Assembly: GCA_040386195.1 (NCBI GenBank)
Contig: JAZKFV010000007.1
Location: 1-41,299 of the forward strand
DNA length: 41,299 nt
Direction: 5' to 3'
Source of the DNA: JAJTCH01 sp040386195
GTDB taxonomy: Bacteria > Pseudomonadota > Alphaproteobacteria > Rickettsiales > UBA1997
Part shown: positions 1-7,286 of the stretch, piece by piece
Layout: each line of letters opens with the position of its first letter
Numbering within the stretch: position 1 is the first letter of the stretch
Translations under genes and position numbers: made by a program
Notes under the pieces: model-generated
What the model was told of the DNA's origin: nothing
Seen by the model: the letters and a program-made list of their open reading frames with translations, nothing else
The model's database searches: none

Positions 1-70
1 CTCATGAGCCGCGCGCCGTGAAGCAAAACTGAGTGCGGCTCATGAGATCCTTCGCTTTGCTCAGGATGAC
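1..70. repeat. Dispersed palindromic repeat at left edge
   Basis: Two nested elements lie just downstream of the rplY stop. Positions 1-12 and 35-46 are a perfect 12-bp inverted repeat (CTCATGAGCCGC / GCGGCTCATGAG) with a 22-nt loop. Positions 46-70 carry a 25-bp motif whose minus-strand reading begins GTCATCCTGAGC and ends GAAGGATC. A 22/25 match to that motif occurs in the opposite orientation at 41274-41298. The position after rplY would suit a transcript-end hairpin, but no U-tract follows on the minus strand. Confidence 0.65.
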
Positions 71-77
71 AATGTTA

Positions 78-800
78 CTATTTTTTAGCAGCTGGTTTGG
101 CAGGAGCTTTAGCATCTTTTTTATCGCCAGCAGCAGGAGCTTTAGCACCGGCAGCAGGAGCTTTTGCAGCAGCAGCGCCAGCAGCAGGAGCAGCGGCAGC
201 GCCTTCAGCGCCAGTTGCGGCAGCGTCATCTTCTTTAGAACCGCGACCAATAATACTAGCGATAATGAAACTAGTTTTTTTACCAGCCAGCTCAGCGCCA
301 TTTGGTAATTTCAAATCTTCGCTTTTGATTTTGCTGCCAACTTTTGCTGAAGCAACGTCAATTTCAATAACTTCAGGAATGGAATTTGAATCGCATAAAA
401 TGGCAACTTTGCGCAAAACGATGTGCAAAAATCCGCCTCTTTTTAAACCGGAAGATTTATCTTGATTGATGAATTTTAATTTAGCGTGAACTTTGATTTT
501 GTCATTTTTAGAAAAAGGCACAAAATCAACGTGAATAGGGCGATCAGTGACTGGATCTAATTCAATTTTATGAGGAATGGCGGTGATTTTTTTGCCGTCA
601 AGTTCAATTTCAACCGCACTGGTCAAAACATTGCCTTTGAAATATTGATGTTCAAAATCTTTAGCATCAACGGTGATATTTAAATTTTCACCATTTTTGA
701 TGCGAATTACAGCGGGCAATTGCCCAGCTTTACGCACTCTGCGAGAATCGGCGCTGCCGATTACTTTTCTTAAATTGGCTTTAAGATTAAAATTAGTCAT
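78..800 (-). CDS. rplY: Ribosomal protein bL25, CTC/TL5 type
   Basis: 240-residue 5S-rRNA-binding large-subunit protein of the two-domain CTC/TL5 form. The N-terminal L25 domain (about residues 1-95) contains the family-typical ITAIPHKIELDPVTDRPIHV stretch. The C-terminal beta domain follows to about residue 190. The last ~48 residues are an Ala/Pro/Gly/Lys low-complexity tail ending PAKPAAKK. I chose the ATG at 798-800 because the protein then starts MTNFNLKANLRK, as expected. A longer in-frame start at 962 would run into queE and add non-homologous sequence. There is no clear Shine-Dalgarno. The pth gene that often accompanies rplY is not in the window. A candidate promoter lies at 844-871. 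Confidence 0.95.
   Translation of the reverse strand: MTNFNLKANLRKVIGSADSRRVRKAGQLPAVIRIKNGENLNITVDAKDFEHQYFKGNVLTSAVEIELDGKKITAIPHKIELDPVTDRPIHVDFVPFSKNDKIKVHAKLKFINQDKSSGLKRGGFLHIVLRKVAILCDSNSIPEVIEIDVASAKVGSKIKSEDLKLPNGAELAGKKTSFIIASIIGRGSKEDDAAATGAEGAAAAPAAGAAAAKAPAAGAKAPAAGDKKDAKAPAKPAAKK
88..230 (-). repeat. Degenerate Ala/Pro/Lys-coding repeats in rplY tail
   Basis: The 3' end of rplY is made of short degenerate repeats around the unit GCAGCAGGAGC (plus strand). They encode AAGAKAPAAG-like blocks and are clearly richer in G+C than the flanks. Slippage in such a tract could change tail length between strains. Confidence 0.6.
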
Positions 801-843
801 ATAAATTAACTTCGTTTGAGATTTACAAAAAACAAGGCACCGC

Positions 844-871
844 ACTATAAAAATATTATTCAAATAATCAA
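844..871 (-). promoter_or_regulatory. Candidate sigma-70 promoter for rplY
   Basis: On the minus strand TTGATT (866-871) is followed after 16 nt by TATAGT (844-849). This would start transcription about 35-40 nt upstream of the rplY ATG. It lies in the 78-bp divergent gap shared with queE. Called by eye only. Confidence 0.4.
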
Positions 872-878
872 GTTCTAA

Positions 879-1553
879 ATGTTCGGTAGCAATCCCATTC
901 TTCCTCCTAAAAAAACTGATGGTAAAAATCTTGATGTGCAAGAGATTTTTGCCACTTTTCAAGGTGAGGGAATCTTTACTGGCTTTCCATCAATATTTAT
1001 AAGACTTGGCGGCTGTAATTTGGCTTGTGCTTTTTGTGATACCGAGTTTGATTCTTATAAGAATTTGTCTTTGGAAAAAATATTGCAAAAGACCAGAAAA
1101 TTGGCGGAAAAGAATGGCAAAAGAACTCATAATTTAGTGGTTATAACCGGCGGCGAGCCGCTGCGGCAGAATATTGTTCCGCTTTGCAAAGATCTGCTCA
1201 AAGAAAAATTTCAAGTGCAAATTGAAACTAACGGAACTTTATATCAAAATTTGCCAGAGCAGGTGAATATTGTTTGCTCGCCCAAAAACCCAACTGGAAA
1301 ATATTATCCGATTCGAACCGATTTATTGCCCAAAATCTCCGCTTTCAAATTTTTAATTTCAGCCCAAAATAAAAATTATAATTTTGTGCCTGAAATTGGT
1401 CAAAACCAATATCAAACCCCAGTTTATCTGCAGCCAATTGATGAATATGACGAAACCAAAAACCAAAAAAACCACCAATTAACTTTAAAATTAGCCGAAA
1501 AAAACGGTTGTCGAATCTCGCTACAAACTCATAAATTTTGGGGGATTGATTAA
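879..1553 (+). CDS. queE: 7-carboxy-7-deazaguanine synthase QueE (radical SAM)
   Basis: 224 residues. QueE converts 6-carboxy-tetrahydropterin to 7-carboxy-7-deazaguanine in the preQ0/queuosine pathway of tRNA modification. The substrate/cofactor motif FQGEG is at residues 27-31. The 4Fe-4S cluster cysteines are C46, C50 and C53 (CNLACAFC, CX3CX2C). The SAM-binding TGGEP is at 90-94. A late SLQTHKFWGID end matches the family's QxHK-type terminus. Length is normal. The ATG at 879 fits the expected N-terminus before the conserved VQEIFATFQGEG. The gene is divergent from rplY and stops 8 bp before the convergent methyltransferase gene. No other queuosine genes are in the window. Confidence 0.93.
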   Translation: MFGSNPILPPKKTDGKNLDVQEIFATFQGEGIFTGFPSIFIRLGGCNLACAFCDTEFDSYKNLSLEKILQKTRKLAEKNGKRTHNLVVITGGEPLRQNIVPLCKDLLKEKFQVQIETNGTLYQNLPEQVNIVCSPKNPTGKYYPIRTDLLPKISAFKFLISAQNKNYNFVPEIGQNQYQTPVYLQPIDEYDETKNQKNHQLTLKLAEKNGCRISLQTHKFWGID

Positions 1554-1561
1554 GCAATTAA

Positions 1562-2650
1562 TTATCTAAGTTCTTCTGGTGATATTGTTTCTTTGAAAAA
1601 AGCCGCCCTAATTTTAAGTGGTTTTTCTAGCTTTGGAACAGCTGACGGTCTTTGTTCTTCTTGTTTTACCAATTCACTGTTTTTAGCAATACAACCAATA
1701 TAGCAGGCGGCTTCAGTTGCTAATTTGGGTGGTAATATTTTAGTTAGTATTTCGGAGGCAATTTTATCGGCATTGTTGAAGAGACGATTTCTGGATAATT
1801 TAGTTGGATGCGATATTGCAGAAATACCAATTTGATCGATATGAAATTCAGCTATTTGTAGATCTTTTTTGAACTCGTCAAATGTGGATAGGTGATAAAA
1901 ATTGGCAATTTTTCCACATTCAAGATTTTCACTACCTTTGATTGTGTACATTAAATCTCCGGGCTCGAGTAGGTTTTCGGTTTCTGCGTCCATAGTTCTT
2001 ATTTCTTCAAAAGCTTTCTGACGTTTTCTAAAAATATTTTTGCCAGGAACGGTAATAGCAAGGCATCCACGTGTTTTTTGATTAAGATTTTTTAAGGTTT
2101 TTTGTCTCTCTGCTCTTTCTGGAATATGTGATAACACTCCAAACATACAAACCGACATATCAAAATTATCAGGTAAATTTTTGATATTATTTTGATCACC
2201 TAAGGTTAATTTAATTTCAATATTGTCTTTTGATAATATCGATTTATTTTCTCCTAAAATAAATCCTGCTTTTATTAGCCTTTCTTTATATTGATCTAGC
2301 CCTTCTTGAACTGGATCCATAGCGGTAATTTTTAGTTTTATTCCTTCTTTTGTTAATTGATTGGCAATGCGCAGAAAGATTGACAACATTCTGCCGTCAC
2401 CACAGCCAAAATCTAATAATTGAAAAATTGCCTGTTGATCAGAAGAGGTGGTTTTGGGATACTTTTTAAAAGCAGCTAGAGATTTTTTAAAAGCATTTTG
2501 GAGCAGATTTTCTTCCGCTAAATACGTTTCTTTTTTACCAAATCTTTTTCTGTAAAGTCCGGACACAAAGTAGTGTTTGTAATTGTTTGACTTTACTTTT
2601 TCGGGCGATGATAATGGTTGAAATTTTTTGCGTTCACCCTTCATAAACAT
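1562..2650 (-). CDS. Class I SAM-dependent methyltransferase, possibly Trm9/ALKBH8-like
   Basis: 362 residues (360 if the second ATG at 2644 is used). A Rossmann SAM site is visible: LLDFGCGDGRML at about 78-89, acidic TAMDP after the next strand, and a FDMSVCMFGVLSHIPER motif-IV/post-motif region. The later LEPGDLMYT and NFYHLSTFDEF segments recall Trm9/ALKBH8 tRNA wobble-uridine methyltransferases, but I could not confirm this, so substrate and pathway stay open. The first ~70 residues are basic and lack a known domain. The gene is convergent with queE (8-bp gap). It is divergent from the histidine kinase with only 17 bp between start codons. Confidence 0.7.
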   Translation of the reverse strand: MFMKGERKKFQPLSSPEKVKSNNYKHYFVSGLYRKRFGKKETYLAEENLLQNAFKKSLAAFKKYPKTTSSDQQAIFQLLDFGCGDGRMLSIFLRIANQLTKEGIKLKITAMDPVQEGLDQYKERLIKAGFILGENKSILSKDNIEIKLTLGDQNNIKNLPDNFDMSVCMFGVLSHIPERAERQKTLKNLNQKTRGCLAITVPGKNIFRKRQKAFEEIRTMDAETENLLEPGDLMYTIKGSENLECGKIANFYHLSTFDEFKKDLQIAEFHIDQIGISAISHPTKLSRNRLFNNADKIASEILTKILPPKLATEAACYIGCIAKNSELVKQEEQRPSAVPKLEKPLKIRAAFFKETISPEELR

Positions 2651-2667
2651 AATAAAATAGGCATCAG

Positions 2668-4620
2668 ATGAGAAAGAGAAAATCTCTTAAGGACTATTGG
2701 ATTCTAATTATTATTATTATTATAATTGCCACCCTCGTCATCAACATTTCAAGTTATTTTTTCTTCACCAAAAATTTCCAAAACGATATTGACAAAAGAA
2801 AATCTGAAACTGCTAATTTGGTAGCCACAAAATTTGATGAGTCTGTTCTTTATATCGAAAATTTTGCTAATTTTATTGGCAAAAGAATCGCTGCTCGTAA
2901 CAGCAACGATCCAAAAATAGTTGCTCAAATATTACAATCAGTTCAACCAAATATTGATCAAAGCAGATACAATGTCTTCACTTGGACATTGTTTGATTTT
3001 GTTAATCCTGAAGGTTATGTGATCGCCGCCAGTGGTTTGGGCGTTATTGACAAGCCGGTGATGGTAGAAAAAGAGCGTAGATCTTGGATGGTGACTTCTA
3101 AAGAGAAACCTTGGGATGCGCAATTTTCTAAAAAAGATATTGGTATTGTTAGTAATGAAGCAATCATTCCGATTGGCTTTGGAATTGTTGGTGAGAATCA
3201 AAAGTTTTTAGGTTATGTTTCAATGGGAATTAACATAAAAAGATTCACCCAAACCCTTGAAAATTCTATCGCTGATAAGATTGTAAAATTTGCGGTGCTG
3301 GATAAAGATTTTGATATGATTTTAATCTCAGGTAATTTTGATGAGATTGGCAAAGTTAGAGGTAGTTTGTTGCAAAATAAAAATGCTGCAAAAGCTAAGT
3401 CAATTGATGTTGATGGTAAAAGTTATATTATTCAACATAGCAACAATTACCCATTCTATTTCATAGTTGGAACTGATGAAAATATGGTTGCAAAGGAATT
3501 TTGGGCGCAGTTTTTTCCGAAAATTTCTAATACAATTTATTTAACAATTTTCTTTTTGATTCTGCTTTATTTTTTCCGCAGCAAATTGCTCAATCCGGTG
3601 ATGAATTTGTCGGAGGTGACTCATAAAATTTCTCGTAAAGATTTTAGTGTGTTGGTGCCGGCTTCGGATATTTATGAGATTAATGTTTTGGCGGATTCAA
3701 TTCGTGAAGTTAAACATTTTTTGAAGCAGGAAGAAAAAGAAAAAGAGAGTCTTAAAAAACAAAAAGATCAAGCTGAGCAAGAAAATTTTGGTAAGACGGA
3801 GTTTTTGTCGGCAACAGTTCACGATTTGAAAAACCATTTGATAGCAATTTTGGGCGCGTCGGACTTGGTGCGAACTAATTTGAATGAAAAATTTTCTAAT
3901 AAAAATTTGACTTTAAGCCCAAGTGAAGCGGAAGAAAATATTGGGTTTTTGAATAATATTACTAGCTCGGCGGAAGAATTATCGGCGATGGTTAGTGATA
4001 TTTTGGATATTAACCAAGCCAGCACCGGCAATTTTAAAATTAATCCGCAAGATCAGATTGATATTGGTGGTTTGGTTCTAAGAACGGTTAATTTACTTAT
4101 CACTAGAGCAGCGAGAAATAATCAAAAATTGCTTACTAATTTTGATCGGTCAGGTGAAAAAATTATTGGCATTTGGCTTGATCCGATGCGGCTTAAACAG
4201 ATTTTGGCAAATTTGATTAGCAACGCCATTAAATATAGTCCACAAAATTCTCAAATTGAAGTTTCAGCTCGCCAGTTGAGCCGCGAAGAATCGGTCAAAA
4301 TTAACGATGAAATTATGTATCAAATTACCAAGAATCACGATTTAGATAATCAAACCACAGATCATTTGGCGAAAACTGTTGCCAAAAAATTACATAATCG
4401 CGTCTCAATTATTGTCAAAGATCAGGGTTTTGGAATGGACGAGGATGAAATTAAAATTGCGCTTAGCCGCTACGGAGTTGTGCATAATCAAAATAGCGAC
4501 AAAGTTGACGCAACCGGACTTGGCTTGCCAATTGTCAAATATTTGGTTGAGGTGCAAGGCGGTTTGATGAAGATTAGATCACAAAAAGGTAAGGGAACTG
4601 AGGTGGAAGTTATTTTGTAA
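2668..4620 (+). CDS. Membrane-bound sensor histidine kinase
   Basis: 650 residues. TM1 is at about 10-32, followed by a periplasmic Cache-like sensor region to about 284. TM2 is at about 285-304, then a HAMP-like linker (LNPVMNLSEVTHKIS...) and a charged coiled coil. The dimerisation helix has phospho-acceptor H385 in VHDLKNHL, where most HisKA proteins read HELRTPL. The ATPase domain has an N-box LANLISNAIKYSP, G1 DQGFGMDEDE and G2 TGLGLPIVKYL. No receiver domain or response-regulator gene is nearby, so this is an orphan kinase here. Its 3' end overlaps convergent pyrF by 11 bp. Confidence 0.88.
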   Translation: MRKRKSLKDYWILIIIIIIIATLVINISSYFFFTKNFQNDIDKRKSETANLVATKFDESVLYIENFANFIGKRIAARNSNDPKIVAQILQSVQPNIDQSRYNVFTWTLFDFVNPEGYVIAASGLGVIDKPVMVEKERRSWMVTSKEKPWDAQFSKKDIGIVSNEAIIPIGFGIVGENQKFLGYVSMGINIKRFTQTLENSIADKIVKFAVLDKDFDMILISGNFDEIGKVRGSLLQNKNAAKAKSIDVDGKSYIIQHSNNYPFYFIVGTDENMVAKEFWAQFFPKISNTIYLTIFFLILLYFFRSKLLNPVMNLSEVTHKISRKDFSVLVPASDIYEINVLADSIREVKHFLKQEEKEKESLKKQKDQAEQENFGKTEFLSATVHDLKNHLIAILGASDLVRTNLNEKFSNKNLTLSPSEAEENIGFLNNITSSAEELSAMVSDILDINQASTGNFKINPQDQIDIGGLVLRTVNLLITRAARNNQKLLTNFDRSGEKIIGIWLDPMRLKQILANLISNAIKYSPQNSQIEVSARQLSREESVKINDEIMYQITKNHDLDNQTTDHLAKTVAKKLHNRVSIIVKDQGFGMDEDEIKIALSRYGVVHNQNSDKVDATGLGLPIVKYLVEVQGGLMKIRSQKGKGTEVEVIL

Positions 4621-5317
4621 TTTGTTCTTGGAATTTTTCTGCAGCTTGCAAAGGATTTGTTGCGGCATTAATTGGTCTGCCCACAACGATATAATTAGCG
4701 CCATTTTGAAAAGCAGTTTTCACATCCACAGTTCTTTTTTGATCGTCATTTTCAATATTTTCTAGCCTGATTCCCGGAGTTACAATCGTAAAATCTTTGC
4801 CTAAATTTTGGCGAATAATTTGAGCTTCCATTCCTGACGAAACCACGCCGGCAATTCCACATTCTTGGGCAAGTTTAGCTTTTTTAATTACCAAATTTTC
4901 TAAAGAAATTTGTGGATCAAAACCCATCTCATTCAAATCTTTTTGATCTAAATTAGTTAAAACTGTGACGGCGAGAAGATTGATTTTGCCCTTATTTTCT
5001 GCGGCTTTCAGCATAATATCACGGCTGGCGGCGTGAATGGTTAGAAAGTGAATGTTGGAATATTCAGTAAGGTTTTTAATCGCTTTGCCAATTGTGGCGG
5101 AAATGTCGTATAATTTTAAATCGGCGAAAACTTTTTTGTCTTTTTTAGCCAACCAATCAATCATTTTGAAGTAATCGCCGCTCATTAAAAGCTCAAGTCC
5201 GATTTTATAAAAACCAACTGAATTGCCGAGAGTTTCAACTAAATTTTGGGCGGATTTAAGATCAGGAAAATCAAGAGCGACGATTAATTTATCGTGAACT
5301 GGAGTCTGATTAGACAT
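4610..5317 (-). CDS. pyrF: Orotidine 5'-phosphate decarboxylase
   Basis: 235 residues, normal for the short bacterial form. The enzyme decarboxylates OMP to UMP, the last step of de novo pyrimidine synthesis. The substrate-site LIVALDFPD is at 11-19 and the catalytic tetrad-type motif DLKLYD has D66, K68 and D71. The phosphate-binding TPGIR and VVGRPI segments are near the C-terminus. It overlaps plsY by 8 bp upstream, consistent with one sspB-plsY-pyrF transcript, and the histidine-kinase stop by 11 bp. Together with carB it argues that this organism at least partly makes its own pyrimidines. Confidence 0.95.
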   Translation of the reverse strand: MSNQTPVHDKLIVALDFPDLKSAQNLVETLGNSVGFYKIGLELLMSGDYFKMIDWLAKKDKKVFADLKLYDISATIGKAIKNLTEYSNIHFLTIHAASRDIMLKAAENKGKINLLAVTVLTNLDQKDLNEMGFDPQISLENLVIKKAKLAQECGIAGVVSSGMEAQIIRQNLGKDFTIVTPGIRLENIENDDQKRTVDVKTAFQNGANYIVVGRPINAATNPLQAAEKFQEQITK

Positions 5318-5927
5318 TGTTGGATTTTTTAAATTTATGTTCTTGATCGTTTAAAATACGCTCAATGTTTTCGCGGTGGCGAATAAAAATTAAAACTGCC
5401 AGAAAAATTGACAATAAAATTTCTTCTAAAAACGCGTTGGAGTAGAAGCTGAAAATAACTGTGATCAAAATTGCAGATAAAGAAGCAATTGCTGAAGTTC
5501 TGGTGAAAGCAAAAATAATTATCCAGGCAAAACAACCAACAAAACCAATCGCCGGATTAATCACTAATAAAACTGCCAAGCTGGTGGCAACACCTTTGCC
5601 GCCTTTAAAATTTAAATAAATTGGAAAAATATGAGCAACAACTGCAACTGCGCCAACCAAAGCTAAAAATATATTTAAGAATTTTGCATCAACAAAAAGA
5701 TAACGCGCTCCAATCACCATTATTGCGCCTTTAATGCCGTCGAGAATCAAAGTTGCTAAGCCAAATCTTTTGCCCAAAACTCGAGCAACATTAGTGGCGC
5801 CAATATTTCCTGATCCAGCTTGGCGAATATCTTGTTTGCCAAAAAATTTTGCCAAAACTACGCCAAAAGGAATAGCGGAGAGAAAGTAAGTTAGAACCAG
5901 AAAGACTATTTGATATAGATAAATCAT
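5310..5927 (-). CDS. plsY: Acyl-phosphate:glycerol-3-phosphate acyltransferase PlsY
   Basis: 205-residue polytopic inner-membrane enzyme. It transfers acyl groups from acyl-phosphate (made by PlsX, encoded at 31210) to glycerol-3-phosphate, the first step of phospholipid synthesis. Family motifs are GSGNIGATN at 38-46 and KGGKG at 108-112, plus several hydrophobic helices. Length is normal. It follows sspB by 7 bp and overlaps pyrF by 8 bp. Its partner plsX is about 25 kb away, so the PlsX/Y pair is complete but unlinked. Confidence 0.95.
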   Translation of the reverse strand: MIYLYQIVFLVLTYFLSAIPFGVVLAKFFGKQDIRQAGSGNIGATNVARVLGKRFGLATLILDGIKGAIMVIGARYLFVDAKFLNIFLALVGAVAVVAHIFPIYLNFKGGKGVATSLAVLLVINPAIGFVGCFAWIIIFAFTRTSAIASLSAILITVIFSFYSNAFLEEILLSIFLAVLIFIRHRENIERILNDQEHKFKKSNNV

Positions 5928-5934
5928 TTGCTAA

Positions 5935-6411
5935 TTAATTTTTTTTATCACGATTTTTTCGAAAGTCGTCAAGTGAAACTACTTTGCTGGATAGGTCAAT
6001 TTCGCTTGATTTTTGGGCTTGATTTTGTGGTTCTTCATCTTCTTCGTAATCTTCAATATCAATGGCATTGAACTTTAAACCAAAATTAACTTCCGGGTCA
6101 GCAAAAGAAGAAATGGCTTTGTAAGGAATAGTTAGATTTTCTAAAACTCCAGCGAAACTTAATGAAACTTTAAAATAATTTTCAGCAACCAAAAAAGAGC
6201 TGAATTGATGTTGAATGACAATAGTCATTTCGGAAGGGAATCTTTTGCGTAAGGTTTCAGACAAAACAACCGCCGGATTTCTGGTTGAAAAGGTGATGAT
6301 AAAATGATGACCACCGGTAAGTCCGTTTTTTTCAACTTTTTTTAATACTCTGTAGATGACGGTGCGCATTGAATCTTCAATGATTTCGTCATAACCGATT
6401 TGATCTTGCAT
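5935..6411 (-). CDS. sspB: SspB-family ClpXP adaptor, alphaproteobacterial type
   Basis: 158 residues. It matches the alphaproteobacterial SspB family by its opening (IGYDEIIEDSMRTVIYRVLKKVEKNGLTGGHHFIITF, read here in two parts) and the RFPSEMTIVIQHQF core. The acidic, charged C-terminal tail would tether ClpX. SspB binds ssrA-tagged proteins and hands them to ClpXP. The gene lies directly downstream of ssrA on the same strand, separated only by the coding-piece 3' end and a palindromic repeat (6418-6490). The adaptor and the RNA that encodes its ligand are therefore neighbours. It heads the sspB-plsY-pyrF run. Confidence 0.88.
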   Translation of the reverse strand: MQDQIGYDEIIEDSMRTVIYRVLKKVEKNGLTGGHHFIITFSTRNPAVVLSETLRKRFPSEMTIVIQHQFSSFLVAENYFKVSLSFAGVLENLTIPYKAISSFADPEVNFGLKFNAIDIEDYEEDEEPQNQAQKSSEIDLSSKVVSLDDFRKNRDKKN

Positions 6412-6417
6412 AATGAA

Positions 6418-6490
6418 TTAGTCGTGAGTTGTAAGTCGTAAGTCGTAAGTCAGAGAATCTTACGACTCATGACTTATGACTTACGACTAA
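6418..6490. repeat. Heptamer palindromic repeat, copy 1 (ssrA-sspB gap)
   Basis: The element starts TTAGTCGTGAGTTG and ends GACTTATGACTTACGACTAA. Tandem GTCGTAA-type heptamers form the left arm and their reverse complement the right arm, around a short loop (AGAGAATC). The arms can form a long hairpin on either strand. It fills the gap between the sspB start and the ssrA coding-piece 3' end. Confidence 0.85.
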
Positions 6491-6496
6491 TTAAGC

Positions 6497-6800
6497 GGGG
6501 GCGTTCTGTTGCCAGGTGCCCCCAAACCCCGATAATCAAAGTTATGCTAAGCAGCGATAGCTACTGGAGCAAAGTATTGGTTATCATTAGCAAAATTGTC
6601 GTTTGCGTTTATTGTTTTTGAACGGATATCACTTCCTTGCGAAAGCAATCGGCAGTTTCTCAACCGAGTAAAACCAATATTTTTATTATGATTGTCGAAG
6701 CTATGTCATCCCCATATACGAAATGGTGGAGATGTCGGGTACCGCCCCCGAGTCCAAAACATCTATTTTACATTAGATTTATCACCATAGCACTTCTCTT
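6497..6800 (-). ncRNA. ssrA: Two-piece (permuted) tmRNA, ssrA
   Basis: Minus-strand circularly permuted tmRNA gene. The acceptor piece comes first: its T-arm (TCGGG / CCCGA) and CATCTCC-A-CCA 3' end finish at 6724. A 10-nt intervening segment (6714-6723) follows. The coding piece begins at 6713 with GGGGATGACATAGCTTCGAC. The two ends pair as a 7-bp acceptor stem whose third pair is G-U, the alanine-tRNA identity element. The tag reading frame is at 6547-6606. A strong GGGGGC/GCCCCC hairpin (6497-6502 with 6518-6523) closes the coding piece. The T-loop reads GGCGGTA, not the usual TTCRA type. The outer 5' limit of the acceptor piece (about 6790-6840) and the exact 3' end of the coding piece are estimates. 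Confidence 0.93.
6547..6606 (-). other. tmRNA tag-peptide reading frame
   Basis: Begins with the resume codon GCA in the context CGCAAACGAC, as in other tmRNAs, and ends in TAG. It encodes ANDNFANDNQYFAPVAIAA (19 residues). The ANDN start is the SspB-binding motif and the AA C-terminus suits ClpX recognition. ANDN occurs twice (ANDNF-ANDNQYF), and the tag is longer than the 10-14 residues I know from most bacteria. Confidence 0.9.
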
Positions 6801-6974
6801 TGCAAAGAAGAGCGGCTCTTATTTAATAACAACCAGATTGTTTGGCAAGATTTTTTCTTGAATTGGTTTTATAAAATTGAAAACTGATTTAAATTAATAC
6901 AATCAATACTGATTTAAGTTTTGATTTTTAAGCTCGTGAATTTATCTTTGGGCGCCAATTTGATTTACCATAAA

Positions 6975-7286
6975 ATGACTAACGAAACCAAAAGCGCCAA
7001 TAAATCACTGATTTTTCTTAAAGCTTCAACCATTGCGATGGGGTTAGTTTTTGTGGTTTTATTAATTGCTTTGATTCTGATTAAGCAAAAAAAATCGTCG
7101 TTGCAAACTTCAAATTGTGAAAGTTTTTTGCAATTAAAAATTGCTGGAGAAGTTGATAAAATCGAGCTTCAGGGCAACAATATCATTATTCTAACCAAAC
7201 CAAATCCCAAAACTAAAAAGCAGGAAATTGTCAAAATTGACAGTAATTGCACCACAATCATCAACCGAATTGAGCTTCAACAATAA
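6975..7286 (+). CDS. Small single-span membrane protein of unknown function
   Basis: 103 residues from the ATG at 6975, chosen because the 18 upstream in-frame codons from 6921 look like untranslated AT-rich leader. One TM helix lies at about 17-36, followed by a short Lys-rich segment and a ~65-residue outer domain with two cysteines (in SNCESF and SNCTTI). It may belong to the small alphaproteobacterial membrane family DUF6476, a weak suggestion from size and layout. The stop and the dgt start overlap as TAATG, so translation is probably coupled. Confidence 0.6.
   Translation: MTNETKSANKSLIFLKASTIAMGLVFVVLLIALILIKQKKSSLQTSNCESFLQLKIAGEVDKIELQGNNIIILTKPNPKTKKQEIVKIDSNCTTIINRIELQQ

Noticed and set aside
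97..465. Plus-strand Ala/Ser-rich open frame
   Set aside because: It is the antisense of the rplY repeat tail; low-complexity GC-rich DNA keeps several frames open.
801..962. N-terminal extension of rplY to a start at 962
   Set aside because: The added residues are not ribosomal and overlap queE; the conserved L25 N-terminus begins at the ATG at 798-800.
6637..6861. Plus-strand open frame of 74 residues
   Set aside because: It lies antisense across the tmRNA gene, including its acceptor stem and CCA end, and has no protein-like features.
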